Source: Rhodanobacter sp.
GTDB taxonomy: Bacteria; Pseudomonadota; Gammaproteobacteria; Xanthomonadales; Rhodanobacteraceae
Length of the DNA: 11,784 nucleotides
Reading direction: 5' to 3'
NCBI GenBank assembly: GCA_026193555.1
Contig: JAPHUU010000158.1
Span: forward strand, 1-11,784
The notes under the pieces were generated by a model that saw only the letters and a program-made list of their open reading frames with translations, did no database searches and had not been told where the DNA came from. Made by a program: the position numbers and the translations under genes. Shown piece after piece: positions 1-6,138 of this stretch; position 1 is the stretch's first letter; every line of letters begins with the position of its first letter.

Positions 1-153
1 CAGCGCGGGCGCATCCACGCCAAAACGTGCACCGATCAGCGGAAATGACGGGAACACCGCGTCGATCGAGAACGGACCGATCATCGACAGCGCCGCCAGC
101 AGCCATGGCAGGCTGCGCCGCACGGCACGATGAGGGGGATTCATTTCAGACAT
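1..153 (-). CDS. Bcr/CflA-family MFS drug exporter, N-terminal 51 residues (partial)
   Basis: Inner-membrane proton-coupled exporter of the major facilitator superfamily, drug resistance (Bcr/CflA) branch; only the start is in the window and the rest lies to the left. The reading frame is open through the window edge. A short basic N-terminus (HRAVRR) leads into the first membrane helix, with the segment LSMIGPFSIDAVFPSFPLI followed by GARFGV. This lines up with the first helix of E. coli Bcr (LSID...LPALPVI...QFGV), the family signature at this position. Two in-frame ATGs exist, at 153 and 144; neither has a clear Shine-Dalgarno sequence, so the start is uncertain by three codons. The gene diverges from crcB. 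The substrate cannot be told from this fragment. Family call is fairly sure; the specific member is not. Confidence 0.82.
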   Translation of the reverse strand, partial: MSEMNPPHRAVRRSLPWLLAALSMIGPFSIDAVFPSFPLIGARFGVDAPAL

Positions 154-177
154 GCAGACGTGGACAAGGGCCGGGCG

Positions 178-183
178 AGTATA
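178..183 (-). promoter_or_regulatory. Candidate -10 box for the MFS exporter gene
   Basis: On the minus strand the sequence reads TATACT, five of six matches to the sigma-70 -10 consensus, in otherwise GC-rich DNA. It lies about 25-35 bases upstream of the two candidate ATGs (153 and 144), which would give a short leader. No good -35 box is seen at 16-18 bases; the best sequences there are weak. Supported by motif and position only. Confidence 0.4.
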
Positions 184-281
184 GGACACCCCGAAAAGCT
201 TGCAGCATGATCGGCGGTCGCGCGCGGGCCTGCGGTTGCCGGAACGTGATACACGAACCGGCGGCGGGCATTCGGGCGGCC

Positions 282-303
282 CGGTGCCTGTCCGGACACA
301 CCG
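282..303. repeat. Inverted repeat in the exporter/crcB divergent region
   Basis: A dyad built from CGGTG (282-286) and CACCG (299-303) encloses the perfect ten-base palindrome TGTCCGGACA (289-298), with two unpaired C on the left. It lies between the candidate exporter promoter (178-183) and the candidate crcB promoter (333-363). It could be an operator for a dimeric regulator of either gene, or a chance structure in GC-rich DNA. No regulator gene is visible in the window. Confidence 0.35.
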
Positions 304-332
304 ACTTCCCTCGATCCCGTCGCGCTGATCGC

Positions 333-363
333 TTGACGGGGAGGCCGCCAGATCGACTAGGAT
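333..363 (+). promoter_or_regulatory. Candidate sigma-70 promoter for the fluoride riboswitch-crcB transcript
   Basis: TTGACG at 333-338 matches five of six bases of the -35 consensus. TAGGAT at 358-363 matches four of six of the -10 consensus, with a spacer of 19 bases, which is a little long. Transcription would begin near 370-371, just before the first paired base of the riboswitch aptamer at 372. That agreement is the main reason to believe it. Confidence 0.5.
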
Positions 364-371
364 GGCCGCTC

Positions 372-467
372 GGGAGATGGCATGCCTCCCGTTGCGCGAA
401 GGCCACCGGCCATTCGCGCAACAAACCACTTCCCGTGCAAGCCGCGTTGAAGTTGATGATGCCTGCA
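372..467 (+). promoter_or_regulatory. Fluoride riboswitch aptamer (crcB motif)
   Basis: A cis-acting RNA that binds fluoride (through magnesium ions) and raises expression of fluoride-export genes. Seen directly: first stem GGGAG (372-376) with CTCCC (386-390); its loop holds GATGGCAT, whose GGCAT (379-383) pairs as a pseudoknot with ATGCC (459-463); the linker AACAAACC (420-427); a second stem ACTTC (428-432) with GAAGT (449-453); then TGATGATGCCTGC. From memory this follows the Pseudomonas syringae fluoride aptamer nearly block by block (GGAGATGGCAT, CCTCC, AACAAACC, TGATGATGCCT), while the second stem differs in sequence but keeps pairing, as a real structure would. A perfect hairpin (391-422) is inserted between the first stem and the linker. 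The first good gene downstream is crcB, the standard target. A covariance search with Rfam crcB (RF01734) would settle it. Confidence 0.93.
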
Positions 468-498
468 CCACCGGCTTCCGGCGGCGCAGGCGCGCCTG
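461..498 (+). promoter_or_regulatory. Probable expression platform of the fluoride riboswitch
   Basis: GCCTGC (461-466) can pair with GCAGGC (486-491), with an inner CCGG (471-474)/CCGG (478-481) stem. The left arm shares 461-463 with the pseudoknot strand of the aptamer (459-463), so the hairpin and the ligand-bound fold exclude each other. The adjacent palindrome CAGGCGCGCCTG (487-498) overlaps the right arm and offers a third fold. No run of T follows, so an intrinsic terminator is unlikely; control of translation or Rho access is more plausible. Mechanism is inference. Confidence 0.55.
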
Positions 499-527
499 TC
501 ACCGCGGAAACCGGCCCCTATTCAGTC

Positions 528-532
528 AGGAG
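528..532 (+). promoter_or_regulatory. Ribosome binding site that sets the crcB start
   Basis: AGGAG lies eight bases before GTG 541 but only two bases before the upstream in-frame GTG at 535. The normal spacing favours 541 as the start codon. Confidence 0.75.
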
Positions 533-540
533 ACGTGCTC

Positions 541-927
541 GTGGGTGTTACCGGATTTGCTGCAATCGGCGTGGGTGGCGCCTTGGGGTGCTGGCTGCGC
601 TGGGGACTGGGCATGCTGCTCAACCCGCTGTTTCCCACCCTGCCGCTGGGTACGCTGGCTGCCAACCTCGCCGGCGGTCTGTTGATGGGCTGCGTGATGG
701 GTCTGTTCGATCACTTCCAGACCTTGTCGCCGGAACTGCGACTGTTCGTGTTCACCGGGTTCCTCGGTGGCCTGACCACGTTCTCCACCTTCTCGGCCGA
801 GGCCGCCACGCTGTTGCTGCGCCAGCAGTACCTGTGGTTCAGCGGCCACGTGGCGGTGCATGTGACCGGCTCGCTGGCGATGACCGTGCTCGGCATCAGC
901 CTCACCCGCAGCTTGCTGCGCCATTGA
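541..927 (+). CDS. crcB: Fluoride channel CrcB/Fluc
   Basis: Small dimeric inner-membrane fluoride channel that lets fluoride leave the cytoplasm and so protects enolase and other enzymes. The 128-residue product has four hydrophobic helices. Visible family motifs (numbered from GTG 541) are GGALGCWLRW (12-21), GTLAANLAGG (37-46) with the pore asparagine N42, and TGFLGGLTTFSTFS (72-85) carrying the sodium-site region and the two phenylalanines F81 and F84 of the phenylalanine box. These sit one residue before the corresponding N43, F82 and F85 of the Bordetella channel, which supports the GTG 541 start over GTG 535. AGGAG at 528-532 serves as ribosome binding site. It sits directly behind a fluoride riboswitch and 13 bases ahead of a DUF190 gene, both typical of fluoride-resistance loci. 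Confidence 0.96.
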   Translation: MGVTGFAAIGVGGALGCWLRWGLGMLLNPLFPTLPLGTLAANLAGGLLMGCVMGLFDHFQTLSPELRLFVFTGFLGGLTTFSTFSAEAATLLLRQQYLWFSGHVAVHVTGSLAMTVLGISLTRSLLRH

Positions 928-940
928 CCCCGGAGTCGCC

Positions 941-1279
941 ATGAACCAGGAAACCCTGCAACAGGGCGTGCGGTTGACGTTCTATTGCCATGTCCGTGCC
1001 AAGCATGACGGCGTGCTGGTGTACGAATGGCTGCTGGAACAGGCCCGCCATAACCGGCTGGCTGGCGGCTCGGTGTTCCGCGCCATCGCCGGTTTTGGCC
1101 GCCACGGCGTCTTGCACGAGGAACAGTTCTTCGAACTGGCCGACGACCTGCCCGTCCGGGTCGAGTTCCTGTTGCGCGAGGAACAGGCCGACCTGCTGCT
1201 GCGACTGGCTCGCGCCGCCGGCGTCGACGCGGTGTATGCACGCTCTCCGGCAAGCTTTGGAACACTCGGCAAGGGTTGA
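941..1279 (+). CDS. DUF190 family (PII-like) protein
   Basis: A 112-residue soluble protein of the DUF190 family, which has the PII-like small ferredoxin-type fold and is often found beside crcB. Seen here: an N-terminal strand (RLTFYCHV, 11-18), a helix with the typical LVYEWLLEQAR (26-36), then the family hallmark GGSVFRAIAGFGRHG (42-56), and a second strand DLPVRVEFL (69-77). GGAG at 932-935 lies five bases before the ATG, and the gap to crcB is only 13 bases, so the two are almost certainly one transcript under the fluoride riboswitch. Family function is not established as far as I know; a regulatory or ligand-sensing role for the fluoride channel is a reasonable inference from the pairing. 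The C-terminal tail (about 104-112) is not conserved family sequence. Confidence 0.9.
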   Translation: MNQETLQQGVRLTFYCHVRAKHDGVLVYEWLLEQARHNRLAGGSVFRAIAGFGRHGVLHEEQFFELADDLPVRVEFLLREEQADLLLRLARAAGVDAVYARSPASFGTLGKG

Positions 1280-1332
1280 CCACCACATGACCCGAGCCTT
1301 CAAGGCCAACCACAGCACCTGCGAGGCGCGGC

Positions 1333-2451
1333 ATGAACCAGGTCAACTTGAAGGAGCGCGCCAGCCATCTGCTTGAGCACGCCGGTATCCATATCGACGG
1401 CGATGCCCCGATCGACCTGCGTGTACAGGACGAGCGGTTTTACGCTCGCGTGTTCGCGCATGGCTCACTCGGCTTGGGCGAGGCATACATGGACGGCTGG
1501 TGGCATGCCGACGACCTGCCCGGGCTGTGCACCCGGCTGCTGACGGCCGGTCTGGATCAGGAGTTGAAAACGCTCGACACGTTGCTGGCCCATCTGAAGG
1601 CGCGCTTCATCAACCTGCAGCGCGGTGAACGCGCCTTCGAGATCGGCAAGCTGCACTACGATCTCGGCAACGACCTGTTCCGGGCCATGCTCGGCAAGCG
1701 CCTGGTGTATTCCTGTGGCTACTGGGCGAAAGCGGACAACCTGGACGACGCACAGGCGGCCAAACTCGACCTGATCTGCCGCAAGCTGCAGCTGAAACCC
1801 GGCCAGCGCGTACTCGACATCGGCTGCGGCTGGGGCGAGGCATTGAAGTATGCGGCAGAGCATTACGGTGTCGAAGGCGTCGGTATCACCGTATCGCAGC
1901 AGCAGGCCGTCTACGCACGCGAGCTGTGCGCCGGACTGCCGATCGAGATTCGCCTGCAGGACTACCACGAGATCGACGAGCGCTTCGACGCGGTGTACTC
2001 GGTCGGCATGTTCGAGCACGTCGGCGGCAGGAACTACCGCAGCTATTTCGAGACCGTGCGGCGCTGCCTCAACGACGACGGCCTGTCGCTGCTGCACACC
2101 ATCGGCAGCAACGAGGCTCCGGCACAGACCGATCCGTGGATCGAGAAGTACATCTTCCCCAACTCGGTGATCCCCGCTGCCAGTCAGGTCACCGCTGCGC
2201 TGGAAGATCTGTTCGTGGTCGAGGACTGGCACAACTTCGGCGCCGACTACGACCGCACCCTGATCGCCTGGCGCGACAACTTCGAAGCGGCCTGGCCGAC
2301 GCTCGCCGCCAGCTACGACGACCAATTCCGGCGTATGTGGCGCTACTACCTGGCAGCCTCCGCCGCAGTCTTTCGCAGCCGCCGCGACCAGCTATGGCAG
2401 CTGGTGCTGAGCCCACGTGGAGTGGCCGGCGGCTATCGCGCGCCGCGCTGA
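1333..2451 (+). CDS. cfa: Cyclopropane-fatty-acyl-phospholipid synthase
   Basis: Transfers a methylene group from S-adenosylmethionine to the double bond of unsaturated acyl chains in membrane phospholipids, making cyclopropane rings that harden the membrane against acid and stress. The 372-residue protein is close to the 382 of E. coli Cfa. Residues visible: the SAM-binding loop VLDIGCGWGEA (160-170) and the bicarbonate-site residues C128 (YSCGYW), E228 (MFEHV), H255 (LLHTIG) and Y306 (FGADYD), each exactly 11 positions before E. coli C139, E239, H266 and Y317. The position matching E. coli C354 is serine here (S343). Start ATG 1333 has GAGG at 1323-1326. The gene begins 53 bases after the DUF190 gene on the same strand with no terminator seen, so read-through from the fluoride operon is possible. 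Confidence 0.97.
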   Translation: MNQVNLKERASHLLEHAGIHIDGDAPIDLRVQDERFYARVFAHGSLGLGEAYMDGWWHADDLPGLCTRLLTAGLDQELKTLDTLLAHLKARFINLQRGERAFEIGKLHYDLGNDLFRAMLGKRLVYSCGYWAKADNLDDAQAAKLDLICRKLQLKPGQRVLDIGCGWGEALKYAAEHYGVEGVGITVSQQQAVYARELCAGLPIEIRLQDYHEIDERFDAVYSVGMFEHVGGRNYRSYFETVRRCLNDDGLSLLHTIGSNEAPAQTDPWIEKYIFPNSVIPAASQVTAALEDLFVVEDWHNFGADYDRTLIAWRDNFEAAWPTLAASYDDQFRRMWRYYLAASAAVFRSRRDQLWQLVLSPRGVAGGYRAPR

Positions 2452-2497
2452 TCCGTCGTCAGAACGGGCACTTCATGCCACCATCGGAAGCAACCCG

Positions 2498-2510
2498 CCT
2501 CCTGCGAGGA
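2498..2510 (+). promoter_or_regulatory. Ribosome binding site of the TraB/GumN-family gene, inside a small inverted repeat
   Basis: GAGGA (2506-2510) lies six bases before ATG 2517 and marks that ATG as the start. The same bases can pair with the preceding CCTC (2498-2501) through a CTGC loop, a four-pair hairpin that could partly hide the site. The pairing is weak and may be chance. Confidence 0.5.
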
Positions 2511-2516
2511 AGACGC

Positions 2517-3395
2517 ATGCCTGTGTTCCGCCATCTCCGTTGCCGGGTCGCCGCGGCCTTGCTCGGCCTGCTTCTGGCCACACCGGCACTCGCCCAGCCG
2601 GCCCTGTGGGTCGTCCGGCAGGCCGACAGCACGATCTACCTGTTCGGTACCGTGCATCTGTTGCCGAACGACACCGCGTGGCGTTTCCCGGCGCTGGACA
2701 AGGCGCTGGCGCAGAGCGGCTCGCTCACCATCGAGCTGACCGACGACGATGCCGCGAACATGCAGGCGCTGGTGCTGCGGTACGGACTCGACTTGAGCCA
2801 CCCACTGGCCGGCAAGCTCAGTGCCGCCGAGAACATCGCCCTCACCCGGGCCGCGACGGCCGCCGGCGTACCCGGCGGCGTGCGCACGCTGCAGATCATG
2901 CGCCCGTGGCTGGCTGCGCTGACACTGTCCCTGGCGCCCCTGATGAAGGCGGGCCTTGATCCGGCGCATGGCGTGGACAAGTTGCTGCAAGCGCTGATGC
3001 TCAAGGCCGGCAAGCCGGTCCATGGGCTTGAGACCGCGGAGCAGCAGATCCGCTTTCTCGCCGGCCTGCCCCCCGCCGTTGAGCTGGGGTTCCTGCGCGC
3101 CACCCTGCACGATGTCGACAAGGGCAGCAGCAAACTCGCTGCCCTGATCCGAGCATGGAAAGCCGGCGACACCGCCGCGATCGCGCGGCTGGAAGAAGAG
3201 GAACTGCACCAGAACCAGCCGCTGCTTTACCAGCGACTGCTGGTCGAACGAAATCAGGCCTGGGCCGCGAAGATCGCCGGCATGCTGCACCAGCCTGGCA
3301 CGACCTTCATCGCGGTCGGTGCCGGCCACCTGGCCGGACCGGACAGCGTGCAGGCGCAGCTGCGCAAGCTGGGCATCGAGGTGGTTCGGGAATGA
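2517..3395 (+). CDS. Exported TraB/GumN family protein
   Basis: A 292-residue member of the TraB/PrgY/GumN family (PF01963), related in fold to TIKI-type metal-dependent proteases; the bacterial members are poorly characterised. The first 27 residues form a clear signal peptide: basic start, hydrophobic core AAALLGLLLA, then ATPALA before Q27. Family motifs are visible: LFGTVHLLP (42-50) with the conserved GTxH, IEL near E73, MRPW (128-131), AHGVD (150-154), GLET (170-173), ERN (244-246) and the C-terminal GAGHLAG (268-274). Histidines H47 and H271 and E73 are the expected metal-site candidates. The frame is open far upstream into cfa, but the strong GAGGA site at 2506-2510 and the signal peptide fix the start at ATG 2517. 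It follows cfa by 65 bases. A periplasmic peptidase or quality-control role is inference only. Confidence 0.9.
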   Translation: MPVFRHLRCRVAAALLGLLLATPALAQPALWVVRQADSTIYLFGTVHLLPNDTAWRFPALDKALAQSGSLTIELTDDDAANMQALVLRYGLDLSHPLAGKLSAAENIALTRAATAAGVPGGVRTLQIMRPWLAALTLSLAPLMKAGLDPAHGVDKLLQALMLKAGKPVHGLETAEQQIRFLAGLPPAVELGFLRATLHDVDKGSSKLAALIRAWKAGDTAAIARLEEEELHQNQPLLYQRLLVERNQAWAAKIAGMLHQPGTTFIAVGAGHLAGPDSVQAQLRKLGIEVVRE

Positions 3396-3408
3396 GGACC
3401 ACGCCATC

Positions 3409-3493
3409 CCTGCAGGAGCCCACATCGCAGGCGATCGGATTTGCGAGGCGACAGCGGTGTTTGTTCTTCCCACACAGGGTGCGCTCCTACACG
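3409..3493. repeat. REP-like inverted repeat pair between the TraB/GumN gene and parC
   Basis: The left arm TGCAGGAGCCCAC (3411-3423) and the reverse complement of the right arm GTGCGCTCCTACA (3479-3491) agree at 11 of 13 bases, separated by about 55 bases. The core TGTAGGAGCGCAC resembles the short GTAGGAGC-type repetitive extragenic palindromes dispersed in Pseudomonas and Xanthomonadales genomes, which are mobilised by RAYT transposases. The arrangement of two inverted copies is like a degenerate BIME. Only one pair is in the window and no RAYT gene is seen, so the dispersed nature cannot be shown here. Confidence 0.5.
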
Positions 3494-3563
3494 GTCCCGC
3501 CACTTTCTGGCACCATCGTCCGGCTATTCGCGCAGTTTGCGCGCAACGGATCGATGTAACCGC

Positions 3564-5804
3564 ATGAACCTGCAAGCCAATTACGAACAGATCCCGCTGA
3601 AGGAATACGCCGAGCGGGCCTATCTCGACTACTCGATGTACGTGGTGCTGGACCGCGCCCTGCCGTTCGTGGGCGACGGCCTGAAGCCGGTACAGCGGCG
3701 GATCATCTACGCGATGAGCGAGCTGGGCCTGGCCGCCACGGCCAAGCCGAAGAAGTCCGCGCGCACCATCGGCGACGTGATCGGCAAGTTCCATCCGCAC
3801 GGCGACAGCTCGTGCTACGAAGCGATGGTGCTGATGGCGCAGCCGTTCTCGTACCGCTACCCGCTGGTCGATGGCCAAGGCAACTTCGGCTCGCCGGACG
3901 ACCCGAAGAGCTTCGCCGCGATGCGCTACACCGAGAGCAAGCTCAGCCCGATCGCCGAGGCGCTGCTGGGCGAGCTGGGCCAGGGCACGGTCGACTGGGT
4001 GCCGAACTTCGACGGCACCATGGACGAACCCAGCTGGCTGCCCGCGCGGGTGCCGCATGTGCTACTGAACGGCTCGATGGGCATCGCCGTGGGCATGGCC
4101 ACCGACATCCCGCCACACAACCTGCGCGAACTGGCCAGCGCCTGCATCCGCCTGCTGGACGACCCGGACGCCACCGTGGCCGATCTGTTCGAACACGTGC
4201 GCGGACCGGATTACCCCACCGCGGCCGAGATCATCACCCCGCGCGCCGACCTGCTGGCGATGTACCAGAGCGGCGGCGGTTCGGTGCGTGCCCGTGCTGT
4301 GTACCAGCGCGAGGAAGGCAACATCGTGATCACAGCGCTGCCGCACCAGGTCAGCCCGTCGAAGATCCTCGAGCAGATCGCCGCGCAGATGCGCGCCAAG
4401 AAGCTGCCGATGATCGAGGATCTGCGCGACGAGTCCGATCACGAGAACCCGATCCGGCTGGTGATCGTGCCGCGCTCCAACCGCGTCGATGCCGACGAGA
4501 CCATGCAACACCTGTTCGCCACCACCGATCTGGAAAAGAGCTTCCGCGTCAACCTCAACATGATCGGTCTGGATGGTCGGCCGCAGGTGAAGGATCTCAG
4601 GCGCATCCTCAGCGAGTGGCTGACTTTCCGCACCAGCACCGTCACCAAACGACTGGAACATCGCCTGGCCAAGGTCGAACGTCGCCTGCACCTGCTGGAA
4701 GGCCTGCGTATCGCCTACCTCAACCTCGACGAGGTGATCCGCATCGTCCGCACCGAGGACGAGCCGAAGACCGTGCTGATGGCCCGCTTCAGGCTCAGCG
4801 AGGAGCAGACCGACTACATCCTGGAAACCCGCCTGCGCCAGCTGGCGCGGCTGGAAGAGATGAAGATCACCGGCGAAGCCGACCAGCTGGAAGAGGAGCG
4901 CGCCCGCATCAACGTGCTGCTGAAATCGCCGGCCAAGCTGAAGAGCCTGATCAAGGACGAACTGCGCGCCGACGCAGCGAAGTTCGGTGACGACCGCCGC
5001 TCGCCGCTGGTTGAACGCGAAGTGGCACAGGCGCTGGACGAGAGCGCCCTGGTCGCCAGCGAGCCGGTCACCGTGGTGCTGAGCCAGAAAGGCTGGGCGC
5101 GTGCCGCCAAGGGCCACGACGTCGACGCCGACGGCCTCAACTATCGCGAGGGCGACAGCCTGCTGGCGGCGGTCAAGGCACGCACTACCCAGCAGGTGGC
5201 CTTCATCGATTCCACCGGCCGCAGCTATTCCACCCCGGCACACACGCTGCCCTCGGCCCGCGGCAACGGCGAGCCGTTGACCGGCCGCTTCAGCCCCACC
5301 GCTGGCGCCAGCTTCGATGCGCTGATCGCCGGGGACAACGACACCCGGCTGATCCTGGCCACGGATTTCGGCTACGGCTTCGTCACCCGCTTCGAGGCGC
5401 TGACCGGCCGCAACAAGGCCGGCAAGCAAATCATCAGCCTCAGCGACAAGGCGAAAGTGCTGGCGCCGCAGGTCAGCGCCGACCCGGCACGCGACCGCAT
5501 CGTGGTGGTCACCACCGAAGGCCACCTGCTGATGTTCTCGGTGGCCGAGCTGCCCGAGCTGGACAAGGGCAAGGGCAACAAGCTGATCGAGATCCCCAAG
5601 GCGAAGCTGGTGGCCGGCGATGAGCGCGTGGTCGGGGTGGCGGTGGTCAGCGAGGGCAAGGGCGAAGTCACCCTGTACGCCGGCCTGCGCAAGCTGACCC
5701 TGAAGTGGGCCGACCTGGTCGAGTACGGCGGCAACCGCGCCAGCCGCGGCGGCGTGCTGCCGCGTGGCCTGCGCCGGGTGGAGCGGATCGAGACCACCGG
5801 CTGA
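3564..5804 (+). CDS. parC: DNA topoisomerase IV subunit A
   Basis: Breakage-reunion subunit of topoisomerase IV, which with ParE unlinks daughter chromosomes and relaxes DNA. The 746-residue product matches E. coli ParC (752) rather than the longer GyrA, and the C-terminal beta-pinwheel region (about 500-740) lacks a GyrA box. Motifs: [10 protein letters not shown] (42-51), [13 protein letters not shown] (76-88), [11 protein letters not shown] (118-128) with active-site R121-Y122, and [10 protein letters not shown] after the DNA-gate domain. S82 and E86 correspond to E. coli S80 and E84, so the quinolone-resistance region has the susceptible-type residues. The frame extends upstream to 3441, but that extension runs through the REP-like repeat and has no homology; ATG 3564 begins the family's usual N-terminus ([20 protein letters not shown]). 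Only a weak GGA precedes it. A ten-base palindrome TTGCGCGCAA (3537-3546) lies in the leader. Confidence 0.97.
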   Translation: MNLQANYEQIPLKEYAERAYLDYSMYVVLDRALPFVGDGLKPVQRRIIYAMSELGLAATAKPKKSARTIGDVIGKFHPHGDSSCYEAMVLMAQPFSYRYPLVDGQGNFGSPDDPKSFAAMRYTESKLSPIAEALLGELGQGTVDWVPNFDGTMDEPSWLPARVPHVLLNGSMGIAVGMATDIPPHNLRELASACIRLLDDPDATVADLFEHVRGPDYPTAAEIITPRADLLAMYQSGGGSVRARAVYQREEGNIVITALPHQVSPSKILEQIAAQMRAKKLPMIEDLRDESDHENPIRLVIVPRSNRVDADETMQHLFATTDLEKSFRVNLNMIGLDGRPQVKDLRRILSEWLTFRTSTVTKRLEHRLAKVERRLHLLEGLRIAYLNLDEVIRIVRTEDEPKTVLMARFRLSEEQTDYILETRLRQLARLEEMKITGEADQLEEERARINVLLKSPAKLKSLIKDELRADAAKFGDDRRSPLVEREVAQALDESALVASEPVTVVLSQKGWARAAKGHDVDADGLNYREGDSLLAAVKARTTQQVAFIDSTGRSYSTPAHTLPSARGNGEPLTGRFSPTAGASFDALIAGDNDTRLILATDFGYGFVTRFEALTGRNKAGKQIISLSDKAKVLAPQVSADPARDRIVVVTTEGHLLMFSVAELPELDKGKGNKLIEIPKAKLVAGDERVVGVAVVSEGKGEVTLYAGLRKLTLKWADLVEYGGNRASRGGVLPRGLRRVERIETTG

Positions 5805-6039
5805 TCGGCGGGACCACCCGTGCCCCGTCAACGCATGGCGTCTGGCGCGGCATGTTGGACCCGGCGCGCGGCAACGGCGTATGCCGGGTTCCGCGATGGC
5901 CGAGCGGTGTGGGCTGCAGCACTGTCGCTGCCCCGCGCAACGCCGCCACGAGCTGCTGGATCGTCTGCCCCCGGCCGCAAAGCCCGCCTCCGCCCCCGAT
6001 CGCCGTGCCACGCGGCTGAACGCGGATCAGTGAGCGAAT

Positions 6040-6054
6040 TTCCGGCGTCCGGAA
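6040..6054. repeat. Operator-like dyad upstream of the small secreted protein gene
   Basis: TTCCGG (6040-6045) and CCGGAA (6049-6054) form a perfect six-base inverted repeat around CGT, about 85 bases before ATG 6139. Such symmetry fits a binding site for a dimeric regulator at or near a promoter. No regulator is known; chance is possible. Confidence 0.35.
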
Positions 6055-6093
6055 CTTACTGCCTCCGCGCGACCCAAACAGGTACTGTGCACG

Positions 6094-6113
6094 CAACGCC
6101 GCGTCGCGCGTTG
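6094..6113 (+). repeat. Possible leader hairpin before the small secreted protein gene
   Basis: CAACGC (6094-6099) can pair with GCGTTG (6108-6113) across an eight-base loop, ending 25 bases before ATG 6139. It may be a 5' leader stem-loop or part of the promoter region. The stem is short and unsupported by comparison. Confidence 0.25.
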
Positions 6114-6138
6114 TCCTGACCACACTCGCGGAGCGTGT

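Larger units (their letters stand above)
5805..6138. other. Intergenic region without a convincing gene
   Basis: These 334 bases after parC hold open frames on both strands, but none has a good ribosome binding site, recognisable domain or normal composition (they are rich in Arg, Pro and Ala as expected of chance frames in GC-rich DNA). Structures seen: a short stem right after the parC stop (CGGG 5809-5812 with CCCG 5817-5820), a seven-pair dyad ACCCGGC (5859-5865)/GCCGGGT (5883-5889), and two dyads nearer the next gene listed separately. None is followed by a T run. The right end must hold the promoter of the next gene; no strong -35/-10 pair is apparent. Confidence 0.6.

Noticed and set aside
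27..944. Open plus-strand frame covering the exporter start, the riboswitch and crcB in another frame
   Set aside because: It is Arg/Pro/Ala-rich chance sequence that conflicts with crcB and the aptamer.
1926..2516. Upstream extension of the TraB/GumN-family reading frame through cfa
   Set aside because: The signal peptide and the GAGGA site place the start at 2517; the extension overlaps cfa.
3409..3493. Possible CRISPR or intrinsic terminator at the inverted repeat
   Set aside because: There are only two inverted copies with no regular spacers, and no T run follows the right arm.
3441..3563. N-terminal extension of parC
   Set aside because: It is translated from the REP-like repeat and leader; ATG 3564 begins the conserved ParC N-terminus.
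3801..3820. Quinolone-resistance change in parC
   Set aside because: S82 and E86, matching E. coli S80 and E84, are the susceptible-type residues, so there is no resistance change to report.
2433..4058. Long open minus-strand frame across the TraB/GumN gene and the parC start
   Set aside because: It spans two real plus-strand genes and the repeat between them, with no domain or ribosome site.
4062..6011. Long open frame on the minus strand opposite parC
   Set aside because: It is antisense to a certain gene, has shadow composition (His, Gln, Ala, Val repeats) and no recognisable domain; long antisense frames are common in GC-rich DNA.
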